A stretch of DNA of 64,000 bases from contig NZ_JANIIC010000019.1 in the NCBI RefSeq assembly GCF_024519315.1, forward strand, positions 1 to 64,000, given 5' to 3'. This document shows positions 33,175-42,044 of this stretch, one piece after another. Source of the stretch: Streptomyces malaysiensis subsp. samsunensis (lineage in GTDB: Bacteria; Actinomycetota; Actinomycetes; Streptomycetales; Streptomycetaceae). A program made the position numbers and the translations under genes. The notes beneath the pieces are model-generated. The model saw only the letters and a program-made list of their open reading frames with translations, was not told the DNA's origin and made no database searches. Every line of letters starts with the position of its first letter. The first letter of the stretch is position 1.

Positions 33175-34326
33175 TCAGTCGGACCCCGCGGCGGCGGGGC
33201 GCGGCGACCGGGCCGGGCAGCAGCCCACCGGACACACGTCATGGCTCGGGCCGAGGGTGCCCAGGGCGCAGCGCTCCGGGGCGGCCGCCGCCCGGCCCTC
33301 GGCGAAGCGCTCGGTGGCCGCGCGCTCCAGCACCAGATCGCGCACACAGGCCGCGAACCGCGGATCGGCGCCGACGGTCGAGGCCCGGGAGACCGGCAGG
33401 CCGAGCTCGGCGGCCTTGGCCGTGGCCTCGGTGTCGAGGTCGTACTTGACCTCCATATGGTCCGAGACGAAGCCGATCGGGACCATGACGACGGCGGGCA
33501 CGCCCTCGCCGTGCAGCTCCTCGAGGTGGTCGCAGATGTCCGGCTCCAGCCAGGGGATGTGCGGCGCGCCGCTGCGCGACTGGTAGACCAGCCGCCAGGG
33601 CCGCTCCACGCCGGTCTCCTCGCGCACCGCGTCCGCGATCAGCCGGGCGACGTCGAGGTGCTCGGCGACATACGCGCCGCCCTCCCCGTCCTCGGTGTGC
33701 GCCGCCACCGGGCCCGAGGTGTCGGCGGCGGTGATCGGGATGGAGTGGGTGGTGAAGGCGAGGTGGGCCCCGGCACGCCGCTCCTCGGGCAGCTCCGCCA
33801 GGGCGGCCAGCGTGGCGTCCAGCATGGGCCGCACGAAGCCGGGGTGGTTGAAGTAGTGCCGCAGCTTGTCGACGCGCGGCAGCGGCAGGCCCTCGCCCCC
33901 CAGGGCGGCCAGGGCGTCCGCGAGGTTCTCGCGGTACTGGCGGCAGCCGGAGTACGAGGCGTAGGCGCTGGTGGCCAGCACCAGGACCCGGCGGTGGCCG
34001 TCGGTGACCAGCTCGCGCAGGGTGTCGGTCAGATACGGCGCCCAGTTGCGATTGCCCCAGTAGACCGGCAGCTCCAGGCCGTGCTCGGAGAAGTCCTTGC
34101 GCAGCGCGTGCAGCAGCTCGCGGTTCTGCGCGTTGATCGGGCTGACCCCGCCGAAGAGGAAGTAGTGCCGGCCGACTTCCTTCAGCCGCTCGCGGGGGAT
34201 GCCCCGCCCGTGCGTGACGTTCTCCAGGAACGGCACGACGTCCTCGGGGCCCTCAGGCCCGCCGAAGGAGAGCAACAGCAGCGCGTCATAGGGGTCGGGG
34301 GATGGCTGTACTGACTGATCCGGCAT
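33175..34326 (-). CDS. hemH: coproporphyrin/protoporphyrin ferrochelatase
   Basis: Inserts Fe2+ into coproporphyrin III (the actinobacterial heme route) or protoporphyrin. The catalytic His is in TTHSIP and the acidic partner in SDHMEVKYDLD. The C-terminal extension carries Cys residues (FAACVRD, PERCALG, DVCPVGCCP) expected to ligate the [2Fe-2S] cluster typical of actinobacterial ferrochelatases. Length 383 aa. The gene is divergent from the MFS exporter. Confidence 0.93.
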   Translation of the reverse strand: MPDQSVQPSPDPYDALLLLSFGGPEGPEDVVPFLENVTHGRGIPRERLKEVGRHYFLFGGVSPINAQNRELLHALRKDFSEHGLELPVYWGNRNWAPYLTDTLRELVTDGHRRVLVLATSAYASYSGCRQYRENLADALAALGGEGLPLPRVDKLRHYFNHPGFVRPMLDATLAALAELPEERRAGAHLAFTTHSIPITAADTSGPVAAHTEDGEGGAYVAEHLDVARLIADAVREETGVERPWRLVYQSRSGAPHIPWLEPDICDHLEELHGEGVPAVVMVPIGFVSDHMEVKYDLDTEATAKAAELGLPVSRASTVGADPRFAACVRDLVLERAATERFAEGRAAAAPERCALGTLGPSHDVCPVGCCPARSPRPAAAGSD

Positions 34327-34448
34327 GCTCCCGATCCTGCCACCAGCCCCGGACCGGCGGGAAACGGCCCTGCGCGAACCGGGGGCGTGCCCGTAATCTG
34401 TTTCAGCTCGTACGATCCTTACCCACCCTGCTCACGGCGGAGCCTGCC

Positions 34449-35705
34449 TTGCCCAGAACCAGCCCCTACCGCGCGATCTTCGCCGCCCCCGGCGCCAAGC
34501 GGTTCTCAGCGGCCGGCTTCCTCGGGCGGATGCCACTGTCCATGGCGGGCATCGGCCTGGTCACCATGGTCTCCGAACTCACCGGCCGGTACGGGCTCGC
34601 GGGCGCCCTGTCGGCCACGCTGGCGCTCTCCGCCGCCGTCATGGGACCGCAGATCTCCCGGCTGGTCGACCGGCACGGCCAGCGCCGGGTGCTGCGCCCG
34701 GCGACCCTGGTGGCGCTCACCGCCATCTGCGGGCTGCTGCTGAGCGCGCACCGGGGCTGGCCGGACTGGACGCTGTTCGTCTTCGCCGCCGTGTCCGGCT
34801 GTGTGCCCAGCGTGGGCTCCATGGTGCGGGCCCGCTGGGCGGCGATCTACGAGAACTCCCGGCGCGAGCTGCACGCCGCGTACGCCTGGGAGTCCATCGT
34901 CGACGAGGTCTGCTTCATCGTCGGTCCGGTCATCTCGATCGGCCTGTCCACCTCCTGGTTCCCGGAGGCGGGCCCGCTGCTGGCCGCCTGCTTCCTGGCG
35001 GCCGGGGTCTTCTCGCTGACCGCGCAGCGGGCCACCGAGCCCGTACCGCATCCGCGCGGGCAGCACACCGGTGGTTCGGCGCTGCGCTCGCGCGGGCTCC
35101 AGGTGCTGGTGGCCACCTTCATGGCGACCGGCGCGATCTTCGGGGCGATCGACGTGGTGACGGTGGCCTTCGCCGAGGACCAGGGCCACAAGGGCGCGGC
35201 GAGCCTGGTCCTGGCGGTGTACGCGCTGGGCTCGTGTCTCGCGGGCGCGGTCTTCGGGGTGCTGCGCCTGAGCGGACCGGTGTCCCGTCGTTGGCTGTGG
35301 GGTATTTGTGCGATCGCCGTGAGTATGATCCCGCTCCAACTGGTCGGGAACCTGCCGTTCCTGGCCGTGGCGCTCTTTGTCGCGGGCCTGGCCATCGCAC
35401 CCACGATGGTCACCACCATGGCCCTCGTCGAACGGCACGTACCACGCGCGCATCTGACCGAGGGGATGACCTGGGTGAGCACCGGGCTCGCGGTCGGAGT
35501 GGCGCTCGGCTCGTCGGCCGCCGGATGGGTGGTGGACGCGGCCGGCGCCCGCGCGGGGTACGTGGTGCCGGCCGTGGCCGGGGCGCTCGCGGCGGCGGTG
35601 GCGTTCCTCGGGTACCGCCGGCTCCGGCCGGCGCCACAGCGGGAGGGGTCGGATGCGGATGGCCGTCAGGACCGTGAAGACCGTACGGAGCAGCGGGTGG
35701 CATAA
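34449..35705 (+). CDS. MFS transporter, 12 TM
   Basis: A 418-aa major facilitator protein with 12 predicted helices and the loop 2-3 motif RLVDRHGQRRVLRP, typical of drug/metabolite exporters. The preferred start is TTG at 34449 (followed by PRTSPYRAIFAAPG, the conserved beginning); the frame is open to 34302 but that would overlap hemH. Its last 53 bp overlap the following oxidase gene, suggesting translational coupling. Substrate unknown. Confidence 0.82.
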   Translation: MPRTSPYRAIFAAPGAKRFSAAGFLGRMPLSMAGIGLVTMVSELTGRYGLAGALSATLALSAAVMGPQISRLVDRHGQRRVLRPATLVALTAICGLLLSAHRGWPDWTLFVFAAVSGCVPSVGSMVRARWAAIYENSRRELHAAYAWESIVDEVCFIVGPVISIGLSTSWFPEAGPLLAACFLAAGVFSLTAQRATEPVPHPRGQHTGGSALRSRGLQVLVATFMATGAIFGAIDVVTVAFAEDQGHKGAASLVLAVYALGSCLAGAVFGVLRLSGPVSRRWLWGICAIAVSMIPLQLVGNLPFLAVALFVAGLAIAPTMVTTMALVERHVPRAHLTEGMTWVSTGLAVGVALGSSAAGWVVDAAGARAGYVVPAVAGALAAAVAFLGYRRLRPAPQREGSDADGRQDREDRTEQRVA

Positions 35706-36984
35706 CTGGGCGGGGAATGTGACGGCCCGCCCGGCGCGGATCGTGGCCCCGTCGTCCACCGGGGAACTGGCCGAGGTGGTGCGCCGGGCGGCGGAGGAGG
35801 GGCTGAAGGTGAAGGCGGTGGGCACCGGCCACTCCTTCACCACCACGGCCGCCACCGACGGGCTGCTGATACGCCCCGACCGGATGGCGGGCGTGCGCGA
35901 GCTGGACCGCGAGGCGGGCACCGTGACCGTCGCGGCCGGCACACCGCTGCGGCAGCTCAACGAGACGCTGGCGGCTCATGGGCTGTCGCTGGTCAACATG
36001 GGCGACATCATGGAGCAGACCGTGGCCGGGGCGACCGCCACCGGCACCCACGGCACCGGCCGGGACAGCGCCTCGATCGCCGCCCAGATCAAGGGTCTGG
36101 AGCTGGTGACGGCGGACGGTTCGGTGCTGCGCTGCTCGGCGGAGGAGAACCCGGAGATCTTCGCGGCGGCCCGGATCGGGATCGGTGCGCTGGGCGTGGT
36201 CAGCGAGATCACCTTCGGGGTGGAACCGGAGTTTCTGCTCACGGCACGCGAGGAGCCGATGCCCTTCGACCGTGTGATGGCCGATTTCGAACAGCTCGTG
36301 GCCGAGAACGAGCACTTCGAGTTCTACTGGTTCCCGCACACCGGCAACTGCAACACCAAGCGGAACAACCGCAGCACCGGTCCCGCCGCTCCGGTGGGCC
36401 GGGTCAGCGGCTGGGTGGACGACGAGCTGCTGTCCAACGGCATCTTCCAGGTGGCCTGTTCGGTGGGCCGGGCCGTCCCCGCGACCATTCCCGGAATCGC
36501 CAAAATCTCCAGCCGTGCCCTGTCCGCCCGGACCTACACGGACATCCCTTACAAAGTCTTCACCTCTCCGCGCCGAGTGCGGTTCCTGGAGATGGAGTAC
36601 GCCGTGCCGCGCGAGGCCGCGGTCACCGCGCTGCGTGAGCTCAAGGCGACCGTCGAGCGGTCCGGACTGCGGGTCAGCTTCCCGGTGGAGGTGCGCACCG
36701 CGCCCGCCGACGACATCGCGCTGTCCACCGCCTCCGGACGCGAGACCGCGTACATCGCCGTCCATCTGTACCGGGGCACCCCGCACCGGGCGTACTTCAC
36801 GGCGGCCGAGCAGATCATGATCGCCCACGGTGGCCGTCCGCACTGGGGCAAGCTGCACAGCCGGGACGCCGCCTATCTGTCCGGGGTCTATCCGCGGTTC
36901 GGGGAGTTCACGGCGGTACGCGACCGGCTGGACCCGGACCGGCTGTTCACCAACGACTATCTGCGGCGGGTGCTCGGCGACTGA
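35653..36984 (+). CDS. FAD-linked sugar-lactone/alditol oxidase family protein
   Basis: A 443-aa VAO-fold flavoprotein with a C-terminal ALO (D-arabinono-1,4-lactone oxidase) domain. FAD-binding segments are VGTGHSFTTTAATDG, VTVAAGTPLRQLNE and ATGTHGTGRDS; the C-terminal catalytic patch is GRPHWGKLH. The substrate could be a sugar lactone or an alditol such as xylitol. GGGAGGGG lies just upstream of the ATG at 35653, inside the MFS gene, supporting coupling with it. Confidence 0.88.
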   Translation: MRMAVRTVKTVRSSGWHNWAGNVTARPARIVAPSSTGELAEVVRRAAEEGLKVKAVGTGHSFTTTAATDGLLIRPDRMAGVRELDREAGTVTVAAGTPLRQLNETLAAHGLSLVNMGDIMEQTVAGATATGTHGTGRDSASIAAQIKGLELVTADGSVLRCSAEENPEIFAAARIGIGALGVVSEITFGVEPEFLLTAREEPMPFDRVMADFEQLVAENEHFEFYWFPHTGNCNTKRNNRSTGPAAPVGRVSGWVDDELLSNGIFQVACSVGRAVPATIPGIAKISSRALSARTYTDIPYKVFTSPRRVRFLEMEYAVPREAAVTALRELKATVERSGLRVSFPVEVRTAPADDIALSTASGRETAYIAVHLYRGTPHRAYFTAAEQIMIAHGGRPHWGKLHSRDAAYLSGVYPRFGEFTAVRDRLDPDRLFTNDYLRRVLGD

Positions 36985-37040
36985 CGCGCCACGGCCGGCC
37001 GGCCGACCGCCGCGTCACGGCCCGCCCGCCGGCTGAGGTG

Positions 37041-37916
37041 TCACGGCGCGTCGGTGGCGCCGGGCGTGGGCGTCGCGTCGCCGGAACCATCCGTTCCGCC
37101 CTCCGTGGCACCGCCGGACGGGGTCCGGGAGGGGCCGGGGGTGGCGGGCGCGGAGGCACCGGGCGCGGTCGGGGCGTCCGTACCACCCTCCGAGCCGGAG
37201 CCCTTGCCGGAGCCGGATGATCCGGACGGACCGGGCGTCGGCGCGGTCGAGGCGTCGGCCGCGCCGCCCCCGCGGGAGGTGCGCGGGGAGGGCGGCTCAT
37301 CGCCGCCGCCCCCGGAGGAGCCGGGGCTCCGGGACGGGGCGTCCGGGCCCCGGCGCGAGGGGCCGGGGGTGGACTTCGACCCCGAGGAGCCGCCCACGCT
37401 GTCGCTGACGGTGGTTCCGGTCCGGTCCTCCCCCCAGACGTTGGACACCGGGCCCCCGGAGAACATCTCGATCCCCGTGATGACGCTCATGGCGGCGACG
37501 AAGACGGCCAGCGCCGCGAGGACGGGGCGCCGCCGGACGCGCCGCCGGGTGCCGTGCGTGGTCGGCTCGCCGTACTCGCCGGGGGCCGCCGCCGTCCGTG
37601 GGGGCGTGACCGGCTCGGCGGGCCCGGCGAACCACCGCCGCCCCGTCGGCCGCGTCTGGTCCCGCACCTCCTTGATCTGCTCTCCGGTACGCCGGAAGAA
37701 GTGCTGGAAGACGGTGCCGCCCGCGGTGGCCACCACGCTCACCACGCCGGCGCCCAGGATCGTCCCGTAGACGCCCAGTCTGGACGCGAGCACCGCGGCG
37801 GCGACGGCCGCCAGCGCGCTGCCGGCCACATGGGCCACGCTCAGGTCCATCCGCCCGCTCTTGTGTTGTCCGTCGCCGTCGGCCTTGCCGTGCATCTCCC
37901 GCCTCGCTGTGGACAT
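37041..37916 (-). CDS. membrane protein with long Ser/Gly/Pro-rich exported tail
   Basis: A 291-aa protein of unknown function. TM segments are about 28-47, 49-68 and 131-151. The last ~130 residues are low-complexity (SSGSGKGSGSEGG and similar), probably extracellular and perhaps a wall-spanning linker. The ATG at 37895 is an alternative start with a good GAGG. The gene converges with the oxidase and is divergent from sepH. Confidence 0.65.
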   Translation of the reverse strand: MSTARREMHGKADGDGQHKSGRMDLSVAHVAGSALAAVAAAVLASRLGVYGTILGAGVVSVVATAGGTVFQHFFRRTGEQIKEVRDQTRPTGRRWFAGPAEPVTPPRTAAAPGEYGEPTTHGTRRRVRRRPVLAALAVFVAAMSVITGIEMFSGGPVSNVWGEDRTGTTVSDSVGGSSGSKSTPGPSRRGPDAPSRSPGSSGGGGDEPPSPRTSRGGGAADASTAPTPGPSGSSGSGKGSGSEGGTDAPTAPGASAPATPGPSRTPSGGATEGGTDGSGDATPTPGATDAP

Positions 37917-38287
37917 TCGTTCCAGCCCTCAGGGAGAAGTGACCAATAAACGAAGCAGATCGTTCCGATTCTGTCGTTTCTGTGAAACTTGCCACCCAAA
38001 TTGGGCCTCACTTCGAAGGATTCAGGCTTCGATCGCCCCTCCGGCCATGAACTCGGCTGGCGTGCCGCTCCACCTGAGCGGCCCGAATGGAGTACTGTGA
38101 CGAGCCTTGGCCCCGCTTTTCCCGTCCGGCCGCCCGGACCCAACGGGAGGGGTCAGAGGGCGGCAAACAACCGGCCCGGGCAACTCGGCAAAGTTGTGGC
38201 ACGCTGCACCCCGGGCAGGCCACACTCGTCTAGCGGGAGAGCAGCGACGCAACCGTGACGTCGGCAGGCACCACCCGGGAGGTCCCC
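37917..38287. promoter_or_regulatory. 371-bp divergent region upstream of sepH
   Basis: The left half (about 37930-38035) is AT-richer and should carry the leftward promoter. The right half leads into sepH with GGGAGG before its start. A small palindrome cccaaattggg occurs near 37994. No RNA gene is recognised. Confidence 0.4.
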
Positions 38288-39322
38288 ATGCCCGAACTGC
38301 GTGTCGTGGCCGTCAGCAACGACGGCACACGGCTGGTGCTCAAGGCTGCGGACAGCACGGAGTACACACTTCCCATCGACGAGCGACTGCGCGCCGCGGT
38401 GCGCAACGACCGCGCTCGGCTCGGCCAGATCGAGATCGAGGTCGAGAGCCATCTGCGGCCCCGTGACATCCAGGCCCGTATACGTGCCGGCGCCACCGCC
38501 GAAGAGGTCGCGCAGATGGCGGGCATCCCCGTCGACCGTGTGCGGCGCTTCGAGGGCCCGGTGCTCGCGGAGCGCGCCTTCATGGCCGAGCGCGCCCGTA
38601 AGACTCCCGTGCGCCGCCCCGGCGAGAACACCGGACCGCAGCTCGGCGAGGCCGTCGCGGAGCGGCTGCTGCTGCGCGGCGCGGAGAAGGACACCACGCA
38701 GTGGGACTCCTGGCGGCGCGACGACGGCACCTGGGAGGTGCTGCTGGTCTACCGGGTCGCCGGTGAGCCGCACTCGGCGAGCTGGACCTACGACCCGCCC
38801 CGGCGGCTGGTCCAGGCGGTGGACGACGAGGCGCGGGCGCTGATCGGCGAGGCCGACGACACGCCCGAGCCCAGCTTCCCGTTCGTGCCGCGGATCGCCC
38901 GGCTGCCGCGCGACCGGGACCGGGACCGTACGTCGTCCGAGCGCATCGACGACGACTCCCCGGCGCCCGCGTCCGCCTCGCTGGACGACGGCCTAGGTGA
39001 GCGGGACTCGCTCACCAGCCTGCTGGAGGCCGTGCCCAACTTCCGGGGCGACATGGTCGTGCCCGAATCGCCGGTCGCGTCGGCCCCCGCGCCGGACGAG
39101 CCCGCCGAGGAGGAGGCCGTCGAGCCGCCCGCCTCCGCGGCGAGCGCGGGTTCGGCGTACGCGGATGTGCTGATGCCGCGCTCGGTGGCGGGCCACCGCG
39201 ACCGGCTGACCGGTACGACGGACCGTCAGGCGGAGGCGGACGGCGTCCGCCCGGGCCGCCGGGCCGCGGTGCCGAGTTGGGACGAGATCGTCTTCGGCAC
39301 CCGGCGCAAGAAGCAGGAGTAG
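38288..39322 (+). CDS. sepH: cell division regulator SepH
   Basis: A 344-aa protein of the SepH/DUF3071 family. SepH binds FtsZ directly, stimulates Z-ring assembly and is needed for normal sporulation septation. The conserved N-terminal domain (MPELRVVAVSNDGTRLVLK) is followed by the predicted helix-turn-helix DIQARIRAGATAEEVAQMAG, which is the FtsZ-acting part, a central W-rich segment, and a disordered acidic linker before the conserved C-terminal WDEIVFGTRRKKQE. GGGAGG lies 6 nt upstream of the ATG. Highly conserved gene in Actinobacteria. Confidence 0.94.
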   Translation: MPELRVVAVSNDGTRLVLKAADSTEYTLPIDERLRAAVRNDRARLGQIEIEVESHLRPRDIQARIRAGATAEEVAQMAGIPVDRVRRFEGPVLAERAFMAERARKTPVRRPGENTGPQLGEAVAERLLLRGAEKDTTQWDSWRRDDGTWEVLLVYRVAGEPHSASWTYDPPRRLVQAVDDEARALIGEADDTPEPSFPFVPRIARLPRDRDRDRTSSERIDDDSPAPASASLDDGLGERDSLTSLLEAVPNFRGDMVVPESPVASAPAPDEPAEEEAVEPPASAASAGSAYADVLMPRSVAGHRDRLTGTTDRQAEADGVRPGRRAAVPSWDEIVFGTRRKKQE

Positions 39323-39369
39323 CGACGGAAGGAGCCGCCGGGCCGCGCCACGGCCCGCGGCGCCCGAAC

Positions 39370-39404
39370 CGGGCCCCGCCACCGTCCGCCGGTGACGGGG
39401 CCCG
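39370..39404. terminator. terminator between sepH and the sulfurtransferase gene
   Basis: A 15-bp stem with one C·A mismatch and a 5-nt loop lies between convergent genes, 48 bp past the sepH stop and 10 bp past the stop of the sulfurtransferase gene. Confidence 0.75.
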
Positions 39405-39413
39405 TCGGTGTGT

Positions 39414-40250
39414 TCAGCCCCGCTCGGAGCCCGTGGCCACCGGACGGTCCACGTCCGAGGACCATTCGCTCCAGGAGCCGACGTACAGGGCCGCCGGAAC
39501 GCCCGCGACCGCCAGCGCCAGCACCTGGTGGGCGGCCGAGACCCCGGAGCCGCAGTACACCCCGACCTCGGCGTCCCCGGTGGCACCCAGGGCCGCGAAC
39601 CGCTCGGCCAGCTGATCGGCGGGCAGGAAGTGGCCGTCCGCGGTGACGTTCTCGGCCGTGGGGGCGGAGACCGCACCCGGGATATGGCCGCCGACGGGGT
39701 CGATGGGCTCGACCTCCCCCCGGTAGCGCTCGGCCGCGCGCGCGTCCAGCAGCACCCCGCGCCGCGCGAGCGCCGCCGCGTCATCCGCCTCCAGCAGCGG
39801 CAGCTCCCCGGGCCGCGGGACGAAGTCGCCCTCGGGCGCGTCCGGCACATCGGTGGTCAGGGGGCCGCCGACCGCCGTCCAGGCGGGCAGCCCTCCGTCG
39901 AGCACCCGGACGGATGAATGACCCGCCCAGCGCAGCAGCCACCACGCGCGCGCCGCGGCCCACCCCTGTCCGCCGTCGTACACCACCACGCGCCGGTCCT
40001 GACGTACCCCGGCTCGACGCATCGCGGTCGCGAACGCGGAAAGATCGGGCAGGGGGTGGCGGCCGGACTTTCCGGGCGGGCCCGCGAGCTCGGTGTCGAG
40101 ATCGACGTAGACGGCACCAGGCAGATGCCCCGCCTCGTATGCGGGGCGGCCGGGAGGCCCGCCGAGCTGCCAGCGCACATCGAGCAGCAGCGGAGGGCGA
40201 TCTTCCGCCAGCTCGCTCATGAGATCGGATGCGGTGATGATGGCGTTCAT
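39414..40250 (-). CDS. sseA: tandem-rhodanese sulfurtransferase
   Basis: A 278-aa protein of two rhodanese domains. The active loop in the C-terminal domain is CGSGVS, closer to 3-mercaptopyruvate sulfurtransferase (CGSGVT) than to thiosulfate sulfurtransferase (CRKGVT). The N-terminal domain is structural (LLDVRWQLGGPPG, HLPGAVYVDLD). The ATG at 40250 has AAGGA 8 nt upstream, which decides the start over 40259 and 40322. It probably works in cyanide detoxification or cysteine/sulfide metabolism. Confidence 0.87.
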   Translation of the reverse strand: MNAIITASDLMSELAEDRPPLLLDVRWQLGGPPGRPAYEAGHLPGAVYVDLDTELAGPPGKSGRHPLPDLSAFATAMRRAGVRQDRRVVVYDGGQGWAAARAWWLLRWAGHSSVRVLDGGLPAWTAVGGPLTTDVPDAPEGDFVPRPGELPLLEADDAAALARRGVLLDARAAERYRGEVEPIDPVGGHIPGAVSAPTAENVTADGHFLPADQLAERFAALGATGDAEVGVYCGSGVSAAHQVLALAVAGVPAALYVGSWSEWSSDVDRPVATGSERG

Positions 40251-40536
40251 GGGGATCATCCTTGCGTAGGTTCTCTGCGACGATTGGACCACCCGGTCAC
40301 CCGGTGTACGTCTGGGTGACACCAGAGCGCAATGAAGCCGAAACGGATGTGCGGCAATAATTCGGGCATTCTGCTGTGAGGCACGGCGAATTGCGGCTCC
40401 GCCAGGGCGCTATGTGCGACAGGTGGTGCAAACATCTGTCGGGCCCCCCGCATCAGCACCTCCGCACGACCGCCCCGCGCCGCCGACCGGCCCGGGGCCG
40501 TATGTCCACCACGATGGTCCGAGGAGAGAATGACGT

Positions 40537-41310
40537 ATGACCGAGGCAGCGACTCGGCGCACACCGGGCACGCCCTGCTGGACGAGCCTGATGGTGCACA
40601 GCCTTGCCGCGACACAGGACTTCTACCACTCCCTGTTCGGCTGGGAGTTCGCCCCCGGCCCACAGCAGCTGGGCGCGTATGTCCGCGCGGTCCAGGGCGG
40701 CCGGCCGGTCGCCGGGTTGAGCGAGCTGCCTCCCGAACGCCACTTGCCCGTGGCCTGGATGACCTATCTGGCCTCCGACGACGCCGATGAGACCGCCGAG
40801 ATGATCCGCGCGTGCGGCGGCACCGTGGCCGTGGGCCCGCTGGACACCGACGAGGCCGGCCGGATGCTGATCGCCGCCGACCCCGAGGGCGCCGTCTTCG
40901 GGGTGTGGCAGGAGTGCGCCTACGCGGCGGCGGAGCCCGGGGCGCCGGGCACCCCGGGCTGGCACGAGCTGCTGACCCGTGACGGCACCGGGGTCCTGAA
41001 GTTCTACCGGATGGTCTTCGGCTACCAGGCGGAGACGGCGGCGCCGGAGGAGCCGGGCTGCCGCACCCTGCGCCTGGACGGCCGCCCGGTCTGCGCGATC
41101 CAGAGCGTGGGCGACGCCCTGCCCCGCGGCCGCGGCCCGTACTGGATGACGCACTTCGCGGTGGACGATGTGGACGAGACGGTGCGCCGGGTGACCGCGC
41201 TGGGCGGTCAGGTGGTGCGGCCCCCGACGCGGGGTGCGACCGGTCATCGGGCCACGGTGCGGGACCCGCAGGGGGCCGCCTTCACCGTCGTGCGGCGCAC
41301 CGAGGGGTGA
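40537..41310 (+). CDS. two-domain VOC (glyoxalase/bleomycin-resistance fold) protein
   Basis: A 257-aa protein with two VOC domains: ATQDFYHSLFGWEF opens the first and GVLKFYRMVFGYQ the second; each has a late acidic/aromatic metal-side strand (DPEGAVFGVWQ, DPQGAAFTVV). Such proteins may be glyoxalases, dioxygenases or antibiotic-binding proteins. The ATG at 40537 has GAGGAGA 9 nt upstream. The 286-bp gap before it (40251-40536) holds no gene and divergent promoters. Function not assignable. Confidence 0.82.
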   Translation: MTEAATRRTPGTPCWTSLMVHSLAATQDFYHSLFGWEFAPGPQQLGAYVRAVQGGRPVAGLSELPPERHLPVAWMTYLASDDADETAEMIRACGGTVAVGPLDTDEAGRMLIAADPEGAVFGVWQECAYAAAEPGAPGTPGWHELLTRDGTGVLKFYRMVFGYQAETAAPEEPGCRTLRLDGRPVCAIQSVGDALPRGRGPYWMTHFAVDDVDETVRRVTALGGQVVRPPTRGATGHRATVRDPQGAAFTVVRRTEG

Positions 41311-41358
41311 GCCGGAGCGCCGGCCGGAGGGCTGGGGGCCGATCCACCGGACGCCCCC

Positions 41359-42003
41359 TCAGTCGACGGGCAGCACATCCGGCGACAGGGCGGCGGCGCG
41401 CGCACGGGCGGCTGTCATCCGGCGCCGGTGGTGACGCCGGCACAGCACCTCGTAACCGACCTCGCTCTCCGGCCGGTTGACGTCGCCCACGACGACCTGG
41501 GCGCCCTCGACGACCATCTGGCCGCCGATGGTACGGGCGTTGTGCGTGGCCCGCGCGCCGCACCAGCACAGCGCCTCCACCTGGAGCACCTCCACCCGGT
41601 CGGCGAGCTCCACCAGGCGCTGGGAGCCGGGGAAGAGCTTGCTGCGGAAGTCGGTGGTGATGCCGAAGGCGAAGACGTCCACCTCCAGGTCGTCGACCAC
41701 CCGGGCGAGTTGGTCGATCTGCGGCGGGGTCAGGAACTGCGCCTCGTCCGCGATGATGTAGTCGACCCGGCCCCCGGCGGTCAGCGCGTGGACCACATGG
41801 GTGTAGAAGTCGAGGTCGTCGGCGACCTCGATCGCCTTGGTGGCCAGACCGAGGCGCGAGGAGAGCTTGCCCTCACCCTCCCGGTCGTCCCGGGTGTAGA
41901 TCATCCCCTGGAGCCCGCGCGCCGAGCGGTTGTGCTGGATCTGGAGAGCGAGGGTGCTCTTCCCGCAGTCCATCGTTCCGGAGAAGAACACCAGCTCGGG
42001 CAT
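41359..42003 (-). CDS. tdk: thymidine kinase
   Basis: A 214-aa type II thymidine kinase: P-loop SGTMDCGKST, DEAQF catalytic acid motif, and a zinc site formed by CWCGARATH and CRRHH. It phosphorylates thymidine in the salvage pathway. Last gene of a leftward group with the phosphodiesterase and DUF5998 (41-bp gap). Confidence 0.94.
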   Translation of the reverse strand: MPELVFFSGTMDCGKSTLALQIQHNRSARGLQGMIYTRDDREGEGKLSSRLGLATKAIEVADDLDFYTHVVHALTAGGRVDYIIADEAQFLTPPQIDQLARVVDDLEVDVFAFGITTDFRSKLFPGSQRLVELADRVEVLQVEALCWCGARATHNARTIGGQMVVEGAQVVVGDVNRPESEVGYEVLCRRHHRRRMTAARARAAALSPDVLPVD

Positions 42004-42044
42004 GGGGAGGCGGAGCCTTTCGTAGGGCGGGTGAAAAGGGGCGC

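Noticed and set aside
34302..34448. Longer N-terminus for the MFS protein
   Set aside because: It would overlap the divergent hemH start and is not similar to MFS N-termini; TTG at 34449 fits better.
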